From: Phascolarctobacterium sp.
GTDB taxonomy: Bacteria > Bacillota > Negativicutes > Acidaminococcales > Acidaminococcaceae
NCBI GenBank assembly: GCA_003150755.1
Contig: QAMT01000023.1
Location: 186,001 to 250,000 of the forward strand
Direction: 5' to 3'
Length of the DNA stretch: 64,000 nucleotides
A program made the position numbers and the translations under genes. Below, in pieces: positions 34,351-41,137 of this stretch. Below the pieces are notes generated by a model. The model searched no databases and was not told the origin of the DNA. It saw nothing but the letters and a program-made list of their open reading frames with translations. The first letter of the stretch is position 1, and every line of letters starts with the position of its first letter.

Positions 34351-35700
34351 TTGGATTATCTTGTCATAGTTTTTAACATTGTTATCATTCTTTTTCTGGT
34401 AGCGCTTAACGGTTTTTTTGTAGCGTCAGAATTTTCCATTGTCAAGGTGCGCCCTTCAAGGCTTGACACCCTGATTAAGGAAGGCAACAAAAGCGCTGTT
34501 TACGCCCGTAAGGTAACGGAACATCTTGACGCTTACCTTTCCGTAACGCAGCTTGGCATTACACTGGCCTCGCTCGGCCTTGGCTGGATTGGCGAACCTG
34601 CCGTTGCCAAAATGCTGGCGCCGCTGTTCCATCTGTTTAATATTCCGCCACAGCTTGAACACACCATTGCCTTTGTGCTGGGCTTTTCCATCATCACGGC
34701 GCTGCACATTGTACTGGGCGAACTGGTGCCGAAATCTCTTTCCATTCAGAAAACGGAAGCCATTGTACTGTTTGTAGCGCGCCCGCTGATTATGTTTGAC
34801 AAGCTGATGTACCCGGCAGTCTGGTTTTTAAACCATGTTGCCAACTGGACGCTGCGCCGCATGGGTATCAACGCCGCCAGCGAAGCTGACGAAGCGCACA
34901 ACGAAGAAGAAATCCGCATTTTGATGGAAGAAAGCTATAAATACGGTTACATAGATAAAAGTGAGCTTACCTATCTTGATAACGTGTTTGATTTTTCTGA
35001 CCGCAGCGCCGGTGAAATCATGGTACCGCGCACCGATATGATTTGCCTGTACCTTGAGGACAGCTTTGACGACAATATCAAAACCGCGTTAAACGAGCGC
35101 ATGACGCGCTACCCAATCTGCAACGAAGATAAGGACCACATCATCGGCTTTTTGCATATCAAGGATTTGCTGCGCGCCCTTAACGACGGCCAAAAGCCCG
35201 ACCTCCGCACGCTGGCGCGCGATGTGCTGGAAGTTCCGGTATCCATGCCCATCAGCAACCTACTGCGCCTTTTACAGAAGGAACGCAAGCAGCTGGCCAT
35301 TTTGATTGACGAATACGGCGGCACGGCCGGTATGGTCACGATTGAAGATATTCTCGAAGAAATTGTCGGTGAAATTCAGGATGAATTTGACGAAGAACGC
35401 CCGGAAGTTGAAGAAGAAAACGACCAGACCTATTCTATCGACGGCAAAATGCTGCTGGAAGACGTTAACGATTTGTTCGGGCTTAATTTGGACGACAGCC
35501 AGTGCGATACCATCGGCGGCTGGGTTTATACGCAGCTTAACACCCCGCCCCAGGTTGGGCAGATGGTTAAACTGCCCAAAGCCGTAATTACTGTTGAAGA
35601 AGTTGAAGCACTGCGCATTACCCGCCTGAAAATTAAAATTATCGGCACGCTGGACAGCATAAATCAGGGCATGCTTGATGAACACTTAAATAAAGACTGA
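34351..35700 (+). CDS. CNNM/HlyC-CorC family membrane protein (DUF21-CBS-CorC_HlyC)
   Basis: The frame is open from 34258, but the product probably starts at TTG 34351 (MDYLVIVFNIVI), as homologues begin just before the first transmembrane segment; that gives 449 residues. Domains in order: DUF21 with four membrane segments (about 5-190; NGFFVASEFSIVKVRPSRL), two CBS domains (about 215-330; GEIMVPRTDM, LLRLLQKERKQLAILIDEYGG) and CorC_HlyC (about 345-430). The family is linked to Mg2+/Co2+ export or homeostasis. It is monocistronic. The start region is unusual, as described for the preceding site. Confidence 0.88.
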   Translation: MDYLVIVFNIVIILFLVALNGFFVASEFSIVKVRPSRLDTLIKEGNKSAVYARKVTEHLDAYLSVTQLGITLASLGLGWIGEPAVAKMLAPLFHLFNIPPQLEHTIAFVLGFSIITALHIVLGELVPKSLSIQKTEAIVLFVARPLIMFDKLMYPAVWFLNHVANWTLRRMGINAASEADEAHNEEEIRILMEESYKYGYIDKSELTYLDNVFDFSDRSAGEIMVPRTDMICLYLEDSFDDNIKTALNERMTRYPICNEDKDHIIGFLHIKDLLRALNDGQKPDLRTLARDVLEVPVSMPISNLLRLLQKERKQLAILIDEYGGTAGMVTIEDILEEIVGEIQDEFDEERPEVEEENDQTYSIDGKMLLEDVNDLFGLNLDDSQCDTIGGWVYTQLNTPPQVGQMVKLPKAVITVEEVEALRITRLKIKIIGTLDSINQGMLDEHLNKD

Positions 35701-35710
35701 TTACATAAAC

Positions 35711-35742
35711 AAAAACTTCCACCGTAATGGTGGAAGTTTTTT
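35711..35742. terminator. Bidirectional terminator between CNNM gene and ecfT
   Basis: A 13-bp stem (AAAAACTTCCACC with GGTGGAAGTTTTT, loop GTAAT) lies between two convergent genes and gives T runs both ways. Confidence 0.93.
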
Positions 35743-35744
35743 AT

Positions 35745-36434
35745 TTACAGCATATCTGTAATTTTTATCAAATGCTCCTGCCAGAAAGGATAGGTGCTTA
35801 AAACTATTACCGCCAACAGCACCAAATAATCGGCAGCGCCCAGTTTTTGCTGCGGCATATTTTTGTAAGTATTGGCGCCAAAACCCTTCAGTTCCATGCT
35901 CAGCGCCAACGTTTCACTTTTGGCTACCGCACGCATAACCAGCGGGCGGATAACGACAACGTAAGACATCAAACGCTTGACAGCATTGCCGCGGTTGGAA
36001 TACCCACGGCAGCTTTGCGCGTCCAGCGTAATTGCGCTGTCTGCCAGAAAGTTAGGCACAAAACGCAAAGCCGTTGTCAGCATAAAAGCATATTCACACG
36101 GCAGATGAAACTTTGTTACCAGCGCCTGTGCAATATCCTGAATACGAGTCGCTGCAAGCATGCACAAAAACGCCATCGTCATTACCAGCATGCGCAGTCC
36201 GCCGACAAGGGCAATTTCCAGCGGCGAACCGAAAAGCAGCTGCAGCAGAACCATCAGTCCGGTAAATACAGCCAGGCCGCCTATCGCCGCCATCGTCATT
36301 CGGTCGTGCTTAATGGAAAGAAGCAGCGCCAGTTCCAGCACTAAAATTGTAGCCACAGCCATAACCGGCAGGATAAAAACCCACGCCGTTACCGCAACCG
36401 TAACAATAATCTGCGTAAAAGCCGATATTCTCAT
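35745..36434 (-). CDS. ecfT: ECF transporter transmembrane component
   Basis: The 229-residue CbiQ/EcfT-type protein has about five hydrophobic segments and the coupling helix sequence AQSCRGYSNRGN plus MRAVAKSETLALSMELKGFGAN; the two Ala-Arg-Gly-like motifs contact the ATPases. It overlaps the upstream ATPase gene by 4 bp and is last in the trpP-ecfA-ecfA-ecfT operon. Confidence 0.93.
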   Translation of the reverse strand: MRISAFTQIIVTVAVTAWVFILPVMAVATILVLELALLLSIKHDRMTMAAIGGLAVFTGLMVLLQLLFGSPLEIALVGGLRMLVMTMAFLCMLAATRIQDIAQALVTKFHLPCEYAFMLTTALRFVPNFLADSAITLDAQSCRGYSNRGNAVKRLMSYVVVIRPLVMRAVAKSETLALSMELKGFGANTYKNMPQQKLGAADYLVLLAVIVLSTYPFWQEHLIKITDML

Positions 36435-37237
36435 GACTGCGCCCCCTTCCGCACAATTTTACTGCAAAAATCTTCCGGGCTTGTTGCCGAAATGCCAAGT
36501 GCATTGCCAACAGCCGCCGCCGTCGGATAACGCAGCCCCCAGCGCTCTACATTGATGCTGCCGTCAAACAGTTTTTTGGGTGTGCCGTCAAACACCAGCC
36601 TGCCGTTATGCAGCACCACCGTGCGCTGCGCATAACGGCGCACCGTGTCCATATCATGCGAAATCAACACCACAGTAATGCCGTTTTCTTCGTTCAGCGC
36701 CTTCAAATAACTCATCATGCGTTCTTTCTCCACGGCATCCTGCCCATTGGTTATCTCGTCCAAAATCAGCGTGCGCGGATTTAAAGCCAGCGCCGCCGCC
36801 ACACCCAGACGCCGCTTTTGCCCAAAGGATAATAAACGAGGATAAGCATCAGCCAGTTCTGTAAGACCGGTTGCAGCCAGCGCCTGTTCTACCTGACGCT
36901 TAACGGTTTCTTCCGTTAATTTTTTGGCGCGCGGCCCATATGCAACCTCGTCAAAAACAGTATCTTCCAAAATCTGCAAATCCGGGTTCTGAAACACATA
37001 ACCGATTTTATCAGCCAGGTCTGCCGGTTCCATTTTTTCTATGTCCGTACCGTCAATTAAAATCTGCCCGCTGCGGGGATGGATAAGCGCCATAAACAGG
37101 CGGCTCAGCGTTGTTTTACCGCTGCCGTTGTGCCCTAAAAGCGCCACAAACTCGCCGCTTTCAATTTTCAAATCTATATCGTGCAGCACCGGCTGTCCGC
37201 GCAGGTATGCAAAATTAACCTCTTTTGCTTCCAGCAT
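36431..37237 (-). CDS. ecfA: ECF transporter ATPase (second of pair)
   Basis: The 268-residue ATPase has Walker A (GHNGSGKTT), signature LSFGQKRRLGVAAAL, Walker B (TLILDEITNGQD) and an H-loop (ISHD). The signature Ser-Phe and the N-Gly-Gln in the D-loop differ from the consensus GG and AGLD, as is common in one partner of asymmetric ECF ATPase pairs. The ATG at 37237 overlaps the stop of the other ATPase gene (TGATG); an upstream GTG at 37240 is less likely. Confidence 0.93.
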   Translation of the reverse strand: MLEAKEVNFAYLRGQPVLHDIDLKIESGEFVALLGHNGSGKTTLSRLFMALIHPRSGQILIDGTDIEKMEPADLADKIGYVFQNPDLQILEDTVFDEVAYGPRAKKLTEETVKRQVEQALAATGLTELADAYPRLLSFGQKRRLGVAAALALNPRTLILDEITNGQDAVEKERMMSYLKALNEENGITVVLISHDMDTVRRYAQRTVVLHNGRLVFDGTPKKLFDGSINVERWGLRYPTAAAVGNALGISATSPEDFCSKIVRKGAQS

Positions 37238-38097
37238 CACGCTTCACCCCCAGCAAATCCATTTTCCTTCAGTTCCGCAACCGCTTCCTGCTCCGTGCGC
37301 CAGTTGCCAAGGCTTACGCCGAATTTTTCTTCAAGCCCCAGCTTGATGCGCCACAGCGCCGGAATAAACTGCCGCAGTGTTTCGTCCTTATACATTTTTG
37401 CCGCAGCATTTTCGTATTTATCTGCTGCGATAAGCCGTCCGTTTTTGAGCACAACCAAATCCGTTATGTACGGCAGCAAATAGTCGATACGGTGTTCAAC
37501 AACCACAATCGTCGTACCGTATTCCTTGTGAATTTTATATAGCAGCCCATACAGCGAATTGGCTCCGTCCGGGTCCATCGCCGATACAGGCTCATCAAGC
37601 ACGATTATTTCCGGATGCACCGCCAGCACCGACGCCAAAAGCAGCCTTTGCCGCTGCCCGCCGCTAAGCTCATCAAGCTGATAGCTTTCACGACCCGGCA
37701 GCCCGACATCTTCGAGCGCGCGGCGTGTGCGTTCTTCAACTTCATCCGGCTTAAAGCCGTGATTTAAAAGGCTGAACGCAACCTCCTCGCCCGCAGTCAG
37801 CGAAACCAGCTGGCTTTCGTAATCCTCCAGCATCAGCCCCAGGCGCATGGCAATATCCGATACCTTTTTGCCCTTGGTGCTTTCGCCCAGCACCTTAACA
37901 TCTCCGCTGTAAGCGCCGCCCATATAAAACGGAATAATGCCGGCCATAGCCTTGCACAGCGTAGTTTTGCCGCTGCCGCTTGGCCCAGCGATAACCGTAA
38001 ATGAGCCGCGTTCAATTTTAAAATCAATATCGTGCAGCACAAGGTTATTTTTTTTATAAGCAAAATAAAAATGCTGTAACTCTACAACCGTATCCAT
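37237..38097 (-). CDS. ecfA: ECF transporter ATPase (first of pair)
   Basis: The 286-residue ATPase has Walker A (GPSGSGKTT), signature LSGGQRQRLLLASVL, Walker B (IIVLDEPVSAMD) and an H-loop (VEHR). Together with the next ATPase it should form the heterodimer of the energy-coupling module. GGAGGAAGATAACTG precedes the ATG, which overlaps the trpP stop codon (TGATG). Confidence 0.93.
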   Translation of the reverse strand: MDTVVELQHFYFAYKKNNLVLHDIDFKIERGSFTVIAGPSGSGKTTLCKAMAGIIPFYMGGAYSGDVKVLGESTKGKKVSDIAMRLGLMLEDYESQLVSLTAGEEVAFSLLNHGFKPDEVEERTRRALEDVGLPGRESYQLDELSGGQRQRLLLASVLAVHPEIIVLDEPVSAMDPDGANSLYGLLYKIHKEYGTTIVVVEHRIDYLLPYITDLVVLKNGRLIAADKYENAAAKMYKDETLRQFIPALWRIKLGLEEKFGVSLGNWRTEQEAVAELKENGFAGGEA

Positions 38098-38675
38098 CAG
38101 TTATCTTCCTCCTGCACAAAAAACAGCCTGCGTACCGGGCCATACAGCAAAAAGGTAATGCTGCCGTTAAGCACGCCGATAACCGCCACCACCGGCAGCA
38201 TGGCGTAAATCCATACGCTCAGTGGCAGCCCCAGCACAATTTTCAAAATAAAAGTAAATACGCTGCCGCTTGTCATCGTTGCCACAAAGCCGGTAATAAA
38301 CGGGCGCAAGCGCCATTTTTCAAGTTTAACCGCCAGCATCGCCTTAACCAACAAACAGCAGACAATCGCACCGCATACTTCACTGGCCAGGTTACCCAGC
38401 GGAAACGCCGATTTTGACGACGGTACCAGCGTCATGCCGGAGATAAAACCGATACCCAGCGCCTGCGGCAGCGAAGGATTGGTAAGGTTGATAACAATGG
38501 AATACATGGCGATTGTCCAGTTCGGCGTAACGCCGCCTACGTTAGGGCTTACCGTATGCAAAATAATGCCGATAGCCAGAAGCATGGCTGTTATCGCTAC
38601 CCAGCGGTAACCGTCCTGTGTTGGCTTAACCTCGGTCAATGTTACAATTTTTCTCTCTTTGTGCAATTCTTCCAT
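38097..38675 (-). CDS. trpP: ECF transporter S component, TrpP-like (tryptophan)
   Basis: I chose the ATG at 38675 (AAGGAG ten bases upstream); a longer frame to 38717 would start inside the leader terminator. The 192-residue protein has five to six hydrophobic segments. The sequence LLAIGIILHTVSPNVGG followed by TPNWTIAMYSIVI resembles the TrpP tryptophan transporter family. Independent support comes from the leader: its T-box specifier is TGG (Trp). It heads an operon with its own ATPases and EcfT, so this is a dedicated rather than shared ECF system. Confidence 0.85.
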   Translation of the reverse strand: MEELHKERKIVTLTEVKPTQDGYRWVAITAMLLAIGIILHTVSPNVGGVTPNWTIAMYSIVINLTNPSLPQALGIGFISGMTLVPSSKSAFPLGNLASEVCGAIVCCLLVKAMLAVKLEKWRLRPFITGFVATMTSGSVFTFILKIVLGLPLSVWIYAMLPVVAVIGVLNGSITFLLYGPVRRLFFVQEEDN

Positions 38676-38701
38676 GCCGCTCACGCTCCTTACGGTATAA
38701 A

Positions 38702-38740
38702 TAAAAAAGCCTTCCATCCCTTGTAGGGACGAAAGGCTGT
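38702..38740 (-). terminator. T-box-controlled terminator before trpP
   Basis: AGCCTTTCGTCCCT pairs with GGGATGGAAGGCT around ACAA and is followed by six T on the minus strand. The 5' arm overlaps the sequence following the T-box motif, as required for antitermination. Confidence 0.92.
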
Positions 38741-38988
38741 AAACTTTCGCGGTGCCACCCTGCTTGACTAAAAAAGTCCGCTTTCAGATACGGGCCAGAG
38801 CCGATATCCGCTTTTGTGGTAACGGGCAAAGCCATCCCGGCGCTGCTACCCCTTACGGCTCGCAGCACACCTCCGGGGCCCATTCCTTTTACCGCACACC
38901 GCCGGGCTTGCACCGCCCCCGGCTCGCTATGGGCTGCATTTTAAAAGTACTATCCCCCATCATAGGCCGATAATTTGTAATTACTAAA
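38702..38988 (-). ncRNA. T-box leader (tRNA-Trp sensing)
   Basis: The minus strand carries the T-box core AGGGTGGCACCGCG (38749-38762), a Stem I distal region (GCGAGCC and GGTGCAAGCC) and a specifier loop reading GGAATGGGCC. The specifier is TGG at 38880-38882, the Trp codon. The TGGC in the T-box pairs with a GCCA 3' end, matching the G73 discriminator of bacterial tRNA-Trp. Uncharged tRNA-Trp would stabilise the antiterminator and switch on the ECF operon. Confidence 0.93.
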
Positions 38989-39017
38989 AGTTTATCATCA
39001 GCAGGGTAAGTTGTCAA
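38989..39017 (-). promoter_or_regulatory. Promoter of the trpP/ECF operon
   Basis: TTGACA (39012-39017) and TAAACT (38989-38994) on the minus strand are 17 bp apart, immediately before the T-box leader. Confidence 0.88.
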
Positions 39018-39028
39018 TAAAAAATAGC

Positions 39029-39304
39029 TTACCTGAATAAATCACTATGCGTACCAGTTCGTGTTAATAATAAAACCAATACATCTGCTTTAATTTTATA
39101 AATTAAAAGCCAGTCTGGTTGAATATGGCATTCACGATAACCGCTATAAACTCCGCTTAAAGCATGGTCTTTATATTTGGGCGGCAATTTTTGTTCTTCA
39201 GCTAATAAAGTGATAACTTCTTCTAAAAGTTGGGGTTTTAACCCCCTTTTTAGGATTCGTTTAAAATCACGTTTAAATGTTGCTTCATACTGAATATCAA
39301 GCAT
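39029..39304 (-). CDS. yafQ: YafQ/RelE-family toxin of a type II toxin-antitoxin pair
   Basis: The 91-residue protein matches the YafQ subfamily of ribosome-dependent mRNA interferases: YEATFKRDFKRILKRG at the N-terminus, LSGVYSGYRECHIQPDWLLIYKI in the core, and LTRTGTHSDLF at the end with the catalytic His. The start overlaps the antitoxin gene by 8 bp. A/T-rich like the antitoxin and the next accessory gene. Confidence 0.93.
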   Translation of the reverse strand: MLDIQYEATFKRDFKRILKRGLKPQLLEEVITLLAEEQKLPPKYKDHALSGVYSGYRECHIQPDWLLIYKIKADVLVLLLTRTGTHSDLFR

Positions 39305-39569
39305 TCAAATCCTCCATCAGCTCTTTTACACTGTGGAATCTGCGGCTTAAATTTTTCTCATCCTCTGCATTTTTCATAGCTTGCAGCGTATCTTTGTTAG
39401 GCATGTCTATCCGCACATCAAAAGGTATACCACCACATCTTACCATAGCTTTAGCATAAATATTTATGGCTGCCGATACCGTCAACCCTAATTCATTGCA
39501 AAGCGCATCAAGATTATTTTTTAATTCTCTGTCCATTCTGATATTAAGATTAACATTAGCAGAACTCAT
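39297..39569 (-). CDS. dinJ: DinJ/RelB-family antitoxin
   Basis: The ATG at 39569 (AAGGTGG upstream) is preferred over one at 39593. The 90-residue protein has a ribbon-helix-helix N-terminus (NVNLNIRMDRELKNNLDALC with GLTVSAAINIYAKAMVRCGGIPFDV), typical of DinJ. The C-terminal tail should wrap the YafQ toxin. It is the upstream gene, as usual for such pairs. Confidence 0.94.
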   Translation of the reverse strand: MSSANVNLNIRMDRELKNNLDALCNELGLTVSAAINIYAKAMVRCGGIPFDVRIDMPNKDTLQAMKNAEDEKNLSRRFHSVKELMEDLNA

Positions 39570-39596
39570 AAATAACACCACCTTTATATACATTGT

Positions 39597-39607
39597 AATG
39601 CATTATA
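39597..39607 (-). promoter_or_regulatory. Candidate operator and -10 of dinJ-yafQ
   Basis: The palindrome TAATGCATTA (39597-39606) overlaps a minus-strand TATAAT (39602-39607), 28 bases before the dinJ start. Antitoxin binding here would block the promoter. No good -35 was found. Confidence 0.5.
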
Positions 39608-39725
39608 TATATTTTGTCGATACAATTATTGAAAAGCTCTTTTAATAATTATAAATAAGTTAAATATTAACATTACTTTTAACATATTTTTATCAAATCT
39701 CTTATAAGTTATATCGAATACTATT

Positions 39726-39760
39726 TTGCTATAAGCAATACTTATATGTTATACTATAAT
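39726..39760 (+). promoter_or_regulatory. Promoter of the secreted protein gene at 39786
   Basis: TTGCTA (39726-39731) is followed after 18 bp by TATACT (39750-39755), which overlaps a second possible -10, TATAAT (39755-39760). The ribosome site AGGGAG follows. Confidence 0.65.
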
Positions 39761-39785
39761 ATAAACATTTTTAGGGAGTGTGTTA

Positions 39786-40538
39786 ATGATGAATTCTAAA
39801 AAATTATGCGCAACAATATTATGTGCTGCTTTTTTGATGAACAACACATGTTTTTCTTTAGCCTTCGCTAACGAAGCATCTTATGAGCAGATATCTATTG
39901 ATGAGGAATATGACCCATTTGCTGATGAAGAAGTTCAAAAAGAACCCGAAAAACTTACCATGAAGCAACGTGTAGCAAAACTTATGGAAGAAGAAAAAAA
40001 CAAAAACAAAATACAAGTTATTCAGGGAGTTGAAAACGGGCATATTTATATTCCCAAAGGTACAAAATTAAATGTAGAATTACTTGAGGCTGCAAGTTCA
40101 AAAAAATTAAAGAAAAATCAACTTGTTGAATTTAAAATGGTTGAAAATTTAATTATTAATGGTGTTATAGTTATTCCTAAAGATACAATCGGTATCGGTT
40201 ATGTGTATGAAGTACAGAAAGCAGGTGGCTTTGGAAGAAAAGGTGTTTTACGAATTGCCGGAAAAGAAATCAAAACTATTAACAATATAACTGTACCTTT
40301 AAAGAAAGGTTTAGAAGGAAAAGGTAAAACTGATGGTGGGGCTGTTGCAGTTGCCGCTGCTGTAAGTTTGGTTGGCGGGCTTTTTATGAAAGGAACAAAT
40401 ATTGAATATCCCGCTGGAACAAACTTTGAAGTTGAAGTTCGTAATAATGTAGATTTGCAAACTACTCCGGGAAATCTAAAAGAAGCGATGAATCCTAATG
40501 TTCCTCACGGTATTGAATTAAATATTCAAGTTAAATAG
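39786..40538 (+). CDS. Secreted protein of unknown function
   Basis: The frame opens at GTG 39780; the ATG at 39786 lies seven bases after AGGGAG and is preferred, giving 250 residues. A signal peptide ends near SLAFANE. Residues of about 35-75 are acidic then basic; about 85-235 look like a beta-rich domain with repeated short strands (IPKGTKLNVELLEA, VIPKDTIGIGYVYEV, YPAGTNFEVEVRNNVDL) and one glycine-rich hydrophobic stretch (AVAVAAAVSLVGGLFM). The repeated proline-lysine-glycine-threonine turns suggest an internal repeat. I do not recognise the family with confidence. It is A/T-rich and next to a toxin-antitoxin pair, suggesting acquired DNA. Confidence 0.78.
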   Translation: MMNSKKLCATILCAAFLMNNTCFSLAFANEASYEQISIDEEYDPFADEEVQKEPEKLTMKQRVAKLMEEEKNKNKIQVIQGVENGHIYIPKGTKLNVELLEAASSKKLKKNQLVEFKMVENLIINGVIVIPKDTIGIGYVYEVQKAGGFGRKGVLRIAGKEIKTINNITVPLKKGLEGKGKTDGGAVAVAAAVSLVGGLFMKGTNIEYPAGTNFEVEVRNNVDLQTTPGNLKEAMNPNVPHGIELNIQVK

Positions 40539-40540
40539 TA

Positions 40541-40577
40541 AAAAAGAGTGCAAAGCATTTCAGCCTTGCACTCTTTT
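40541..40577. terminator. Bidirectional terminator between the secreted protein gene and nrdG
   Basis: AAAGAGTGCAA pairs with TTGCACTCTTT around a 12-base loop. It lies between convergent genes. Confidence 0.85.
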
Positions 40578-41125
40578 CATTTTCCTGGTTCAAACAAGCC
40601 TTCGTTGTCGTCCCATAAAATAATTTTATCTTCTTTTAAGGTTTCCGGCAAGCGGATTACACGTTGGTTGCTGCTGCCGCGGAAGCGCAGGTTCGGGTCT
40701 TTTTTTGCTTCCACAAATTCGCCGTCTACCAAAATATCAATGCAATCCAGCAAAGCGCGCGTAATTTCATAATCGCACAAACGCCCGGTCAAAAGGTCTT
40801 TTTCCAAATCGTAGCCGGTGTAGCACCACACTGTTTTTTCGGGGTACATCGCGCGCAAGCGCTGCATAAAAGGCAGCAGTGCTTTTTGGTTGGCAGGCTC
40901 AAACGGCTCGCCGCCGAGCAAGCTAAAACCTTTAATGTAAGAAGGTTTCAGTGCGTTAAAAATTTCTTCCTCTGCCGCTGCGTCAAACGGCTTGCCATAA
41001 TCAAAATCCCAGGCTTCCTGGTTAAAGCAGCCTTTGCAGTAATGCGTGCAGCCGCTGACGAACAGCGACACGCGCACTCCCGGCCCGTTGGCAACGTCAT
41101 GGGTTTTAATTGCCGCGTAATTCAT
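40577..41125 (-). CDS. nrdG: Anaerobic ribonucleotide reductase activating protein
   Basis: The 182-residue radical-SAM enzyme has the CxxxCxxC cluster motif in SGCTHYCKGCFNQ (about residues 25-37). It uses SAM to generate the glycyl radical on NrdD. Family sequence includes GVRVSLFVSGC and LLGGEPFEP. It follows nrdD by 12 bp on the same strand. Confidence 0.96.
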   Translation of the reverse strand: MNYAAIKTHDVANGPGVRVSLFVSGCTHYCKGCFNQEAWDFDYGKPFDAAAEEEIFNALKPSYIKGFSLLGGEPFEPANQKALLPFMQRLRAMYPEKTVWCYTGYDLEKDLLTGRLCDYEITRALLDCIDILVDGEFVEAKKDPNLRFRGSSNQRVIRLPETLKEDKIILWDDNEGLFEPGK

Positions 41126-41137
41126 AACAGGCCTCCG

